A DNA stretch of 64,000 nucleotides from Bradyrhizobiaceae bacterium. GTDB lineage: Bacteria; Pseudomonadota; Alphaproteobacteria; Rhizobiales; Xanthobacteraceae. The translations under genes and the position numbers were made by a program. The notes beneath the pieces were generated by a model. The model was not told the origin of the DNA. It made no database searches and saw nothing but the letters and a program-made list of their open reading frames with translations. Within the stretch, counting starts at the first letter, position 1; every line of letters begins with the position of its first letter. The stretch spans positions 43,909 through 107,908 of the forward strand of contig RXJC01000054.1 of assembly GCA_003963435.1 (NCBI GenBank), given 5' to 3'. This document shows positions 50,848-61,655 of the stretch, piece after piece.

Positions 50848-52692
50848 CTAAGGCTCGCTTTCGAGCCGAAGCGTCGACGATGCCCCGGTTTGAACTTCCA
50901 GAACCCGATATCGGCTTCCTGCTTCTGCGTCGCTGTCGAATAGACCGCGCGAAAGCGGGTTGATGAGGTGGGCTTCGACCTGATTGCGGATACCGCGACC
51001 GCCGTTCGAAAGATCAGCCAGACACAAACCACGCAGCGTCGCGCGGGCCTGCTCCGACAGTGTCACGTCGTAGCCTAGCGATTTGACGTCGTTCAGCAGG
51101 TTGTCCACCATCTGATCGAAGATTTCGTCGGCGACATCTCCGCGAATGAAATCGAAGACGATCACGTTCTCGCCGATGCGATTCAGGATTTCCGGACGGT
51201 TGAGCACTTGATTGAAGTGCTTCTCGATCTCGGTACGGACCTTCCGTTTGACCGCATCGAACGTCTCCTCGGGCGTCACGTTCGCGATCCGCTCGCCCGT
51301 GGGGCCGGGAGTGTAGATACCGAGATTGGACGTGAAGACGATGAACGCTTCGGAGAAGTAGACGCGGTCCCCTCGTCCGGAGGTGAGAACGCCGTCGTCC
51401 AGTATCTGAAGGAATTTATCGAGGATTCGCGGGTGTGCCTTCTCGATCTCGTCGAAAAGGACGACGCTGAATGGCTTTTCCCGGATCGCGTTCGTGAGCT
51501 CGCCGCCGACATCGTATCCAACGTAACCGGGCGGGGCGCCGATCAAGCGCTGATCGGAATGCTCGGCACTGAACTCGGACATGTCGAAGCGGATGTATGC
51601 GCTGTCGTCGCCGAAGAGCAGGCTCGTGATGGTCTTTGCGAGTTCCGTCTTGCCGACCCCGGTGGGGCCGGCGAGGAAAGCGACGCCCCTCGGTCGGCCT
51701 CCCCTCGGCGATTGCCCGATGCCGGTGACGGCGCGTTTCACGATGTCGAGCACGTGAGTGACGGCGTGCGCCTGTCCCTTGACGCGGCGCCTTACGAACT
51801 CGTCAGCCGAGCTGATCTTATCGTGGCTTATTTTTCGCCACGGGTCTTCGGTGACGCCGACCTTGAACCGTCGAACCGCATCGGAGATGCGATCGAACGG
51901 GACGTTTTCGCTTCGGGAGAGCTGTGCGATCGCGCTGAGGTCGAGAAGCAGGAGTCCTTCCGTTTCATCGACGAATCCATTTGTCGACTTCTCCAAGTCG
52001 GCCGGCGCGGCATTTTGAGCGCCGGGCAGTCCCCGCATCAACGAACCGATCATAGTCCGTCTGGCCAAGTGGTCGGGCCGACCGATCGGAATGTGCCGAA
52101 CGCGGGGATTACCGATCAGGAACCAGTCGGGAAGGTCTCCTTCCTTGTCCACGATCCAAATGACGATGTTGAAATAGGGCTGACGACGTTCGCCGGCCGG
52201 CCGGGCCCGTGCAGAATGGGAAAGTATTAACGCGCGGGAAAACAACTGGTGTTCGGCCGGAGAAAGTGCCTCGCTGCGTGTAATCAAGCGTGACGCAAAG
52301 TCGATGATGAGGGCCGAGGGCGGGCCGTCGGAGGGGACATGCCGTTCGAGAGCCGAGGTCAATAGATCGATGCCGCCGGCAGCGGTCCCGTTCGCAGGCG
52401 AAAGCCCAAGATGCGTCAGAAAGCTATCGTCGGACGGTTCGAGGGCTCGAAAGCCGTGCAAAAGATCGAAGCTCGCGATCCGGCCATAGCCGGCATCCTT
52501 CAGCGCGTCCGGCAGCGCTCGGGTCAGGGAAACGGATGTGATCTGGCCGGGTGCGGCCTCATGGATCTGGAGATCCCTGGTATTGCCCGAAAGGACGAAT
52601 TGGCTTCGCAAGGGCAGAAACCGGAGCAAATCGCGCAACCATCTCGCCTTCTCGACCGTATCAGCCCCCACCAGCTCGACCCCCGTCCACAC
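50848..52692 (-). CDS. Clp/Hsp100-type AAA+ ATPase (ClpB D2-like C-terminal module with divergent N-terminal region)
   Basis: 'FLAGPTGVGKTELAKTI', 'GAPPGYVGYDVGGELTNAI' pore-loop region, 'VVLFDEIEKAHPRILDKFLQILDDGVLTSGRGDRV'. Confidence 0.88.
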   Translation of the reverse strand: MWTGVELVGADTVEKARWLRDLLRFLPLRSQFVLSGNTRDLQIHEAAPGQITSVSLTRALPDALKDAGYGRIASFDLLHGFRALEPSDDSFLTHLGLSPANGTAAGGIDLLTSALERHVPSDGPPSALIIDFASRLITRSEALSPAEHQLFSRALILSHSARARPAGERRQPYFNIVIWIVDKEGDLPDWFLIGNPRVRHIPIGRPDHLARRTMIGSLMRGLPGAQNAAPADLEKSTNGFVDETEGLLLLDLSAIAQLSRSENVPFDRISDAVRRFKVGVTEDPWRKISHDKISSADEFVRRRVKGQAHAVTHVLDIVKRAVTGIGQSPRGGRPRGVAFLAGPTGVGKTELAKTITSLLFGDDSAYIRFDMSEFSAEHSDQRLIGAPPGYVGYDVGGELTNAIREKPFSVVLFDEIEKAHPRILDKFLQILDDGVLTSGRGDRVYFSEAFIVFTSNLGIYTPGPTGERIANVTPEETFDAVKRKVRTEIEKHFNQVLNRPEILNRIGENVIVFDFIRGDVADEIFDQMVDNLLNDVKSLGYDVTLSEQARATLRGLCLADLSNGGRGIRNQVEAHLINPLSRGLFDSDAEAGSRYRVLEVQTGASSTLRLESEP

Positions 52693-52814
52693 TCTTTGCG
52701 CGACTATAGTAGATTACTCGCCTCTTTCGAGTCGGATCGCCTAGGAAAATGGCATAATCCCCACACGCTAGACGACCGAGCCGGGTCGCCGGCGAACGGC
52801 ATCGTGGTGGGGAA

Positions 52815-55800
52815 ATGCAGAACGTCAGTGGGAATTTGTACCTGAGCTCGACCGATCTGGTCGGGCACCTGAACTGTACGTACCTCACGGAACTCAACCT
52901 CAAAGTGGCCAAGAGTGAGCTTCAGAAGCCCAAGGTCTGGGATCCGGTGCTTGAGACGCTTGCCGAGCGCGGCGCCGCGCACGAACAGGCCTTCATCGAT
53001 CACTTGAAGACGCTCGGCATGCCCGCGACGGTGATCGATGGAGTAGGGCTCGATCCCAAGTCCATTTCGGCGACCTTGGAGGCCATGACTCGCGGCGATG
53101 CGGTCATCGTTCAAGGAGCATTACAATCGGGGGCGTGGAACGGCCGGGCCGACGTGCTCGGCCGTGTGGAAACGCCGAGTCGGTTCGGAGCCTGGTCGTA
53201 TGAAGTTACCGATACAAAGCTCGCGCGCGAAACGAAGGGGAATACGGTTCTGCAGATATCGCTGTATTCGGACATGCTTTCCGCGATGCAGGGTGTAGAG
53301 CCGACTGCCGGCCCACGTCGTAACCCCGGGTACGAATTTTGAGCCGGAAACCTACCGTATCGCCGACTACTCAGCCTATTACCGGCATGTGAGATCAAGC
53401 CTCGAACAAGCGGTCGCCAACGGCGCCGGCTCCGCCTATCCCGAACCGATCGAACATTGCGACATTTGCCGGTGGCGCCGTGATTGCGACGACCGAAGGC
53501 GGCGGGACGACCACTTGTCGCTGGTCGCCGGTATCAGCAAGTCGCAGATCGGAGAATTGACTAGACGCGGAGTCGGCAGCACGGCCGCGCTCGCTGCAAT
53601 GCCCATTCCTCTGGAATGGAGGCCGGAACGCGGAGCTGCCAAAAGCTACGAAAAGGTCCGCGAGCAGGCGAGAATTCAGGTCGAAGGCAGGACGAGCGGC
53701 TCGATGAAGTACGAGGCGCTACCGCCGATCGCCGGCTTCGGTTTGTCGCGGCTTCCCGCGCCATCTCAAGGCGACATCTTCTTCGACTTCGAGGGTGATC
53801 CTTTCGTTGGAGAAGGTGGTCTGGAATTCCTGTTCGGCTACTCCTTCCTCGATCACGAAGGGAAGCCGACGTATGTCGGCGACTGGGCTTCGGACCGGCG
53901 GGAAGAGCGAGCCGCATTCGAGCACTTCGTCGACTTCGTGACCGAGCGCCTTAAATCCTATCCCGATCTGCACATCTACCATTTCGCGCCGTACGAGCCG
54001 GCCACCATGAAGCGCCTAATGGGCCGTTACGCCTCGCGCGAGAATGAGGTCGACAACCTTCTAAGGGCCGAGATTTTCGTTGATCTCTTTGCCATCGTCC
54101 GTCACGGGATTCGCGCCAGCGTGGAGAGCTATTCGATCAAGAAGCTGGAGCCCTTGTACTCGTTTACCCGCAGCGTTCCGCTGGAGGACGTCGGGGCGGT
54201 CATGGCCAGGATTCAGGCGCGCCTCGAAATGGCAGATGCCGCTGGCGTTCCCGATGCGGACAAGGACACGATCCGCGGTTACAACAAGGACGACTGCGAC
54301 TCGACGGCCGCGCTGCGGGAGTGGCTTGAAGCGCTGCGCGCCAGTCTCATTGCCGGCGGCGAAGTGATCGAACGGCCCGTTCCAAAACCCGCGGAGGTCA
54401 GCGAAAAACTCGGCGATTGGCAGAAGAGGGTGGCAGTGCTCGTCGGTCGGCTTACGGAAGGCATTCCGGATGATGTCGCCGAACGGACGCTCAAGCAGCA
54501 GGCCCGCTGGCTGCTGGCATTCATGCTGGACTTTCATGGCCGAGAGAAGAAGGCCGTTTGGTGGGAATATTTCCGGCTACGCGATCTTTCCGCCGAGGAC
54601 CTCCTCCACGAACGCGCCGGTCTCTCCGGGCTTACGTTCAAGGAAGCAGCCGGTGGCACCGCAAAGGTGCCAGTTCATAGGTACAGCTTCGTCCTTCAAG
54701 ACACCGATCTTCGGCCCGACAGCGAGCTCAGGAGCGTCGGAGGGCAGAAGTTCGGTAGCGTCGTCGCCATTTCGCATGAAGATCGCACCATCGACATCAA
54801 GAAGCGAGGCGACACAGCGGAATTCCATCCGGAAGCCGTCTTCGCCCACAAATCGATGGATCGCGACGAGCGTCCCGAGGCTCTCTTCCGGTTGGGACAG
54901 TACGTGGCAGAAAACGGAATTGAAGGAGCCGGCGAGCACCACGCCGCGCGCGATCTTCTCCTATCAACCGCACCGCGGCTGAAGGGAGAGAGCCTGCAGG
55001 TCAAAGGCGAGGATCGTTTGAAAACCGCTACCCGGGTTGCGCTTGCGTTGGATCAGAGCGTCTATCCAGTTCAAGGGCCGCCGGGCGCCGGGAAGACCTT
55101 TACCGGGGCTCGCATGATCTGCGCTCTTGTGCGCGCCGGAAAGCGAGTTGGGATAACCGCCAATAGCCACAAGGTCATCCGCAATCTCCTCGACGAGGTC
55201 GTCGAAGCTGCAGGCGAAGAAGGTCTTCCGATCCGCTGCGTTCAGAAGGTCGATGAAAAGCATCAAGAAAACGATCTCGGGAGCTTGAAGTTCGCCAAGA
55301 AGAACGAGCAAGCCCTCGACGCGCTTCGGACCAACAGTTCCGTCGGCGGAGGAACATCGTATTTCTGGGCTCGGCCGGACGCGCGCCTTAGTGTCGACGT
55401 GCTGTTCATCGATGAAGCCGCGCAGATGGCACTCGCGAACGTGCTGGCGGTCGCACAAGCTGCGCAGAGCGTCGTTCTCCTGGGAGACCCGCGGCAATTG
55501 GAGCAGCCAATTCAAGGAAGCCATCCTGATGGCGTCGGAGTGTCAGCCCTGGATCATGTCCTCGGCCCCCATGCCACGATTCCGGCCGATCGGGGTCTGT
55601 TCCTCGCCGAAACGTGACGGCTCCATCCGCTCATCTGTGCCTTCAATTCGGAGCTGTTTTACGAAGGTCGCCTGAAGTCTCGGCCAGGACTTGAGCGGCA
55701 AGAAATCAGGATCAATTCCGGACTTAACGGTTCTGGCCTTCGGTACCTTCCGGTCCCGCACGACGGAAATCAGAGTTCGTCCCCGGAAGAAGCCGATGCG

Positions 55801-56214
55801 ATCCGCGACCTCATTGCGGACATCCTGGGATCCGACACGACCTGGGTCGACCGAAAGGGCAATGAGTCTGCGATTTCGCTCGAAGATGTCCTCATCATAG
55901 CTCCATACAATGCGCAGGTGTTCGAGCTGCAGGAGCGACTTCCCGGCGCTCGCATCGGCACCGTGGACAAGTTTCAGGGCCAAGAGGCGCCCATCGTCAT
56001 CTATTCCATGGCGACCTCCAGTCATGCGGATGCGCCGCGCGGAATGGAATTCCTGTACAGCGCCAACCGATTGAACGTGGCAGTTTCGCGAGCGAAGTGC
56101 CTCTGCATCGTGGTCGCCTCGCCACGTGTGTTAGAGGCCGAGTGTCGGACGCCTCGCCAGATGCAGCTCGCAAATGCCTTCTGTCGCTATGCCGAGTTGG
56201 CCTCCGTGCTTTGA
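52815..56214 (+). pseudogene. TM0106-type RecB-like nuclease / RNase H-like / SF1 helicase, broken by a +1 insertion (~53310) and an in-frame TGA (55615-55617)
   Basis: N-terminal frame ends at 53342; the next frame upstream of 53389 reads 'PAHVVTPGTNFEPETYRIADYSAYYRHV'; after the TGA the same frame reads 'RLHPLICAFNSELFYEGRL...VDKFQGQEAPIVIYSMATSS...RLNVAVSRAKCLCIVV' to 56214. Confidence 0.85.
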
Positions 56215-56274
56215 CGGGTCTCAAATGCAAAAAAGCTCCCTTCTCTCCAAAAAGCTCGCTTTTTTTGCCAAAAA

Positions 56275-56297
56275 GGTGGTACACACGGGTGGTACAC
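56275..56297. repeat. direct repeat GGTGGTACAC x2 (56275-56284, 56288-56297)
   Basis: exact 10-bp repeat, 13-bp period, next to the putative att site. Confidence 0.6.
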
Positions 56298-56354
56298 GGC
56301 CTCCGCCGGCCGTTGAAAAAAGCCTTAGTTTATAGTGGTTTTTTGAGAGGGTGG

Positions 56355-56386
56355 TTCGCTGGGTGAGAGTCCCACTCTCTCCGCCA
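56355..56386 (+). other. putative tRNA-Ser 3'-end remnant / attachment-site repeat
   Basis: 'ctgggtgagagtcccactctctccgcca' resembles T-arm + acceptor + CCA of tRNA-Ser (GTGGGTTCGAATCCCACTCTCTCCGCCA), with altered T-loop and no 5' part. Confidence 0.5.
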
Positions 56387-56510
56387 TTGCTCCGCAAATG
56401 CAGTTTTCGCAAGAGTGTCGCGCCGAAGCCCGCAGGGCGAAGGCGGCGTGGTTGCCATACGGCTTGCCAAGCCGGCGTCGAATTTTCTTCTGCACCCTCC
56501 GCCATCAGCC

Positions 56511-57464
56511 TCATCCCGCCACCCTCCACCGGCCATCTCCCGCCCGCTTCAGCGCGGGATCGCTCACCCGCACATGCTCGCCGAGAAAATCGATGAACGC
56601 GCGCACCCGCGCGGGCAGCGGCGCGGTGTGGCCGACATAGACGGCGTGGACGTCTTCGCGGTCGCCGGGATTGTAGTTTTGCAGCACCGGGACGAGACGG
56701 CCGGATTCAATGTCGGGGCCGATGTGGAAGAGGGCGAGGCGGGCGAGACCGACGCCGCCGAGGCAGAGCCGGCGGGCGGCTTCGCCGTCGCTGACGCGCG
56801 CGACGGGCGGCGGCATGGCTTCCTCGGTGTGGTCGCCGCGCTTGAACGGCCAGCCGCGGATACTGCGCGGAAAGGTCCAGCCGATGCCGCGGTGCTCGGC
56901 GAGATCGGCCGGTATCTTCGGCGTGCCGCAGCGGGCGAGATAGTCCGGCGCGCCGACCACGACCATGCGGCTGGTGCCAAGTTTTCGCGCGATCAGACGC
57001 GATGCCCGCAACGGGCCGACGCGAATGGCGACGTCGGCGCGCTCCTGCATCAGGTCGATCAGCGTGTCGGTCAACACGAGATCGAGCGTGACATCGGGAT
57101 GCTGCTTCAGAAAGCGCGGGATCAACGGCATCACATGCAGCATGCCGAACGGAATGTTGCAGTTGACCGTGAGGCGGCCGCGCGGCGCCGCCCCTGATGC
57201 CGCCTCGCGCTCGGCCTCCTCCATCTCGGCGAGGATGCGCACCGCGCGCTCGTAGAAGGCGCGGCCTTCCTCCGTCAGCGTCAGCTTCCGCGTGGTCCGG
57301 TTGACCAGCCGCGCGCCGAGGCGCGCCTCCAGCCGCGAGATCAGCTTGCTCACGCCCGACGGGGTCAGGCGCAGCTTTCTCGCGGCCTGGGTGAAGCCGC
57401 CGAGATCGACGACGCGGACGAACACCTCCATCTCGGCGGCGCGGTTGGTGTCGAAACGGGCCAT
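56511..57464 (-). CDS. LysR-family transcriptional regulator
   Basis: 'MEVFVRVVDLGGFTQAARKLRLTPSGVSKLISRLEARLGARLVNRTTRKLTLTEEGRAFY'. Confidence 0.93.
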   Translation of the reverse strand: MARFDTNRAAEMEVFVRVVDLGGFTQAARKLRLTPSGVSKLISRLEARLGARLVNRTTRKLTLTEEGRAFYERAVRILAEMEEAEREAASGAAPRGRLTVNCNIPFGMLHVMPLIPRFLKQHPDVTLDLVLTDTLIDLMQERADVAIRVGPLRASRLIARKLGTSRMVVVGAPDYLARCGTPKIPADLAEHRGIGWTFPRSIRGWPFKRGDHTEEAMPPPVARVSDGEAARRLCLGGVGLARLALFHIGPDIESGRLVPVLQNYNPGDREDVHAVYVGHTAPLPARVRAFIDFLGEHVRVSDPALKRAGDGRWRVAG

Positions 57465-57562
57465 ATTGAATTCACGTCACAAATGATTGGATTGCGGACA
57501 TTCTAATGGTTCTGCGGCAGGACCGCTATCTGCGTGGCTCGTCTCATCCATTGGAGCCACGC

Positions 57563-58744
57563 ATGCCTCCCGCCGTTCTCGCTCTCACCGCCGGTGCCTT
57601 CGGCATCGGCACCACTGAATTCATCATCATGGGCCTGTTGCTCCAGGTCGCGGCCGACATGCATGTCTCGGTGCCGGTCGCAGGGCTGCTCATCTCCGGC
57701 TATGCCCTCGGCGTCTTCGTCGGCGCGCCGGTGCTGACGCTGGCGATGCGGCGCATGCCGCGGAAAACAGTGCTGCTGGCGCTGATGGCGATCTTCACGC
57801 TCGGCAATGCGGCCTGCGCGCTGGCGCCGAACTACGAATTGCTGATGGCGGCGCGGGTGCTGACCTCGCTCGCCCACGGCACGTTCTTCGGCGTCGGCTC
57901 GGTCGTCGCCACCAGCCTCGTCGCCGAGGACAAGCGCGCCTCCGCCATCGCCACCATGTTCATCGGCCTGACGGTCGCGACGCTTCTGGGCGTGCCCTTC
58001 GGCGCCTGGTTCGGCCTGATGCTCGGCTGGCGCGCGGCGTTCTGGGCGGTGACGGTCATCGGCGTGGTTGCGTTCGCGGTGGTCGCTGTGCTCGTCCCCG
58101 GTCATGTCGGCCATGGCGACAAGCCGGTCTCGCTCGCCGACGAGGCCGCGGTGCTCGGCCGTCCGCAGGTCCTGCTCGGCCTTGCCATGACCGTGTTCGG
58201 CTTCGCCGGCCTGTTCGTCGTGTTCACTTACATCCAGCCGATCCTGACGCGTTTCACCGGCTTTTCGGAGGCCGCGGTGTCGCCGATCCTGCTGGTGTTC
58301 GGCGTTGGGCTCGCGATCGGCAATGTCGCCGGCGGCAAGCTCGCCGACCGCGGTCTTGCGCGCGCCCTGATCGGCACGCTCGCCGCGCTCGCCATCGTGC
58401 TGCTCGGCCTTGCCGCGGTGCTGTCGGTCAAGATCCCCGCGGTCATGCTGATCCTGCTGCTGGGCGTCGCCGCTTTCGCAACCGTCGCACCCCTCCAGCT
58501 TCGCGTGCTGGAAGCTGCCGGTCCCCATGGCCGCACGCTCGCCTCCAGCCTCAACATTGCCGCCTTCAATCTCGGCAATGCGCTGGGCGCCTGGGCCGGC
58601 GGCGTCACCATCGACCGCGGGTTCGGCCTTTCCACGCTGCCGCTGGTTGCGGCCGGCATCACCGCGATCGGCCTCGTGCTGGCGCTGTGGAGCCTTCAGC
58701 TCGACCGCAGGCAGGCCGTCGTTGCGGCGTGCCCGGCGGAATAG
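57563..58744 (+). CDS. MFS transporter (arabinose-efflux/DHA1 type), divergent from LysR
   Basis: 'LALTAGAFGIGTTEFIIMGLLLQVAADMHVSVPVAGLLISGYALGV'; start ATG 57563. Confidence 0.93.
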   Translation: MPPAVLALTAGAFGIGTTEFIIMGLLLQVAADMHVSVPVAGLLISGYALGVFVGAPVLTLAMRRMPRKTVLLALMAIFTLGNAACALAPNYELLMAARVLTSLAHGTFFGVGSVVATSLVAEDKRASAIATMFIGLTVATLLGVPFGAWFGLMLGWRAAFWAVTVIGVVAFAVVAVLVPGHVGHGDKPVSLADEAAVLGRPQVLLGLAMTVFGFAGLFVVFTYIQPILTRFTGFSEAAVSPILLVFGVGLAIGNVAGGKLADRGLARALIGTLAALAIVLLGLAAVLSVKIPAVMLILLLGVAAFATVAPLQLRVLEAAGPHGRTLASSLNIAAFNLGNALGAWAGGVTIDRGFGLSTLPLVAAGITAIGLVLALWSLQLDRRQAVVAACPAE

Positions 58745-58754
58745 GAGAGCGGTC

Positions 58755-59789
<1,035 letters not shown>

Positions 59790-59912
59790 GAGAGTGGTTA
59801 TATAGGCGGCGCTCCTGATAGAGCGTTGCGGCAATGCGCCATGCAGAAACGCACCTGTACATGGTCGCGTGACGTCCATAACCTCCGCGGCGCAATTTTT
59901 GGGAGATGCGAC

Positions 59913-61487
59913 GTGGCGAAGAAGGCGGCAGCCAAGACGAGAACTGCACCGAAGACATCGGCGAAATCATCGAACAAGACCGGTGCTGCCCGAAAGGGCG
60001 CCGTCGCGAAAACCGCGAAGAGAACGGTCAAGAAAGCGGCTCCGCGCAAATCGACCGCGGCACGCCGTCCCAAGGGACCGGCCTGGCAATGGTCGGCGGT
60101 GGAGACCGCAGCCGCGATCCGCTCCGGCGCGATCTCCGCCGTCGAGACGGTCGAGGCCCATCTCGAACGGATGCGCGCCGTCAATCCGCAGCTGAACGCG
60201 GTGGTCGTCGACCTCGGTGAGGAAGCATTGAAGGCGGCCCATGCCGCCGACAAGCAGCGCGCCAAGGGCGGTGCGCTCGGCCTTCTGCACGGCGTGCCGA
60301 TCACGATCAAGGAAAACGTCGACTACGAAGGCCGGCCGAATTTCAACGGCGTACCCGCCAACAAGGGCCTGATCGCGCCGTCGGATGCGCCGGTGGTGCG
60401 CAACCTGAAGAAGGCCGGCGCGATCGTCATCGGGCTCACCAACACGCCGGAATTCTCCTTCCGCGGCTTCACCGACAATCCCCTGCACGGGCTGACGCTC
60501 AACCCCTGGGATCCCGATATCACCTGCGGCGGCTCGTCGGGCGGTGCGGGTTCGGCGGTCGCCGCCGGCATCGGCACCATCGCCCATGGCAACGACATCG
60601 GCGGCTCGCTGCGCTGGCCCGCGCATTGCAACGGCGTCGCCACCATCAAGCCGACGCAGGGACGCATTCCCGCGTTCAACGAGAGTGCAACGGCCGAGCG
60701 GCCGATGCTGGCGCATCTGATGTCGGCGCAGGGGCCGCTCGCCCGCCACGTCGCCGACGTCCGCCTCGCGCTGGAGGCGATGAGCCAGCGCGATCCGCGC
60801 GATCCCTGGTGGGTGCCGGCACCGCTGGTTGGCGAGAAGCCGAAGGGGCCGATCAAGGTGGCTCTGGCCAAGATCCCGGAGGACATGGACGTCGATCCGT
60901 CCGTCGCGGCGGCGCTGCGCCAGGCCGCGGACCATCTCGAACGTTCCGGCTACCGCGTCAGCGAGGTCGAGGTCCCCGACATCAACGGCGTCTGGCAGAC
61001 CTGGTGCGACATCATCACCAACGAGACCGTGGTGATGCAGGAAGCCGGCATGCTGAAGGTCACCTCGGAAGACTTCCACAAGGCGTGGAACGGCATGAAA
61101 ACCAAGGCCAATGTGCTCGATCTCAAGGCCTGGATGCAGGCGACCGCCGCGCGCAACGGCCACATCCGTGCCTGGCAATTGTTCTTCGAGGAGTACCCGG
61201 TGGTGCTGGCGCCGACCACGGTGAAGCCGACGCCGGGCCCGCGCGACGACACCGTCAGCGCCGAGCGCGTGAAGGAGATCTTCTGGGGCGAGATCCGCTT
61301 CATCTCCGCGATCAACGTGCTGGGCCTGCCCGGCGCGGTGGTGCCGGTGGCGGTGCACGACGGCCAGCCGATCGGCGTGCAGCTCATTACCGGGCGCTAT
61401 CGCGAGGATCTCGCGCTCGACGCGGCGGCCGCGATCGAGAAGCGCGCCGGCGTGCTCGCTCATCGGCTGTGGGAGAGGATGGGCTGA
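59913..61487 (+). CDS. amidase-signature family protein with histone H1-like basic N-terminal tail
   Basis: 'GLLHGVPITIKENVDYEGRPNFNG', 'CGGSSGGAGSAVAAGIGTIAHGNDIGGSLRWPAHC'; GTG 59913 preferred. Confidence 0.9.
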   Translation: MAKKAAAKTRTAPKTSAKSSNKTGAARKGAVAKTAKRTVKKAAPRKSTAARRPKGPAWQWSAVETAAAIRSGAISAVETVEAHLERMRAVNPQLNAVVVDLGEEALKAAHAADKQRAKGGALGLLHGVPITIKENVDYEGRPNFNGVPANKGLIAPSDAPVVRNLKKAGAIVIGLTNTPEFSFRGFTDNPLHGLTLNPWDPDITCGGSSGGAGSAVAAGIGTIAHGNDIGGSLRWPAHCNGVATIKPTQGRIPAFNESATAERPMLAHLMSAQGPLARHVADVRLALEAMSQRDPRDPWWVPAPLVGEKPKGPIKVALAKIPEDMDVDPSVAAALRQAADHLERSGYRVSEVEVPDINGVWQTWCDIITNETVVMQEAGMLKVTSEDFHKAWNGMKTKANVLDLKAWMQATAARNGHIRAWQLFFEEYPVVLAPTTVKPTPGPRDDTVSAERVKEIFWGEIRFISAINVLGLPGAVVPVAVHDGQPIGVQLITGRYREDLALDAAAAIEKRAGVLAHRLWERMG

Positions 61488-61516
61488 GACTGCGACCCAT
61501 CGCAGCGTTGACGGTG

Positions 61517-61655
61517 CCCCCTCTCCCCTTGTGGGAGAGGGTGGCTTCGCGGAGCGAAGCCGGGTGAGGGGTTCTCTCCCCAAGCATGGTTTCGCGCGTG
61601 GAGAGAACCCCTCATCCGGCGCTTCGCGCCACCTTCTCCCACAAGGGGAGAAGGG
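61517..61655. repeat. long imperfect inverted repeat (intergenic palindromic element)
   Basis: left arm ccctctccccttgtgggagaggg...gggtgaggggttctctcc, right arm ggagagaacccctcatccgg...ccaccttctcccacaaggggagaagg. Confidence 0.85.

Noticed and set aside
55615-55617. In-frame TGA as a selenocysteine or programmed readthrough codon
   Set aside because: The family has Trp at this position (TWRLHP), the gene also carries a frameshift 2.3 kb upstream, and no SECIS-like case can be made by eye; a TGG to TGA change is simpler.
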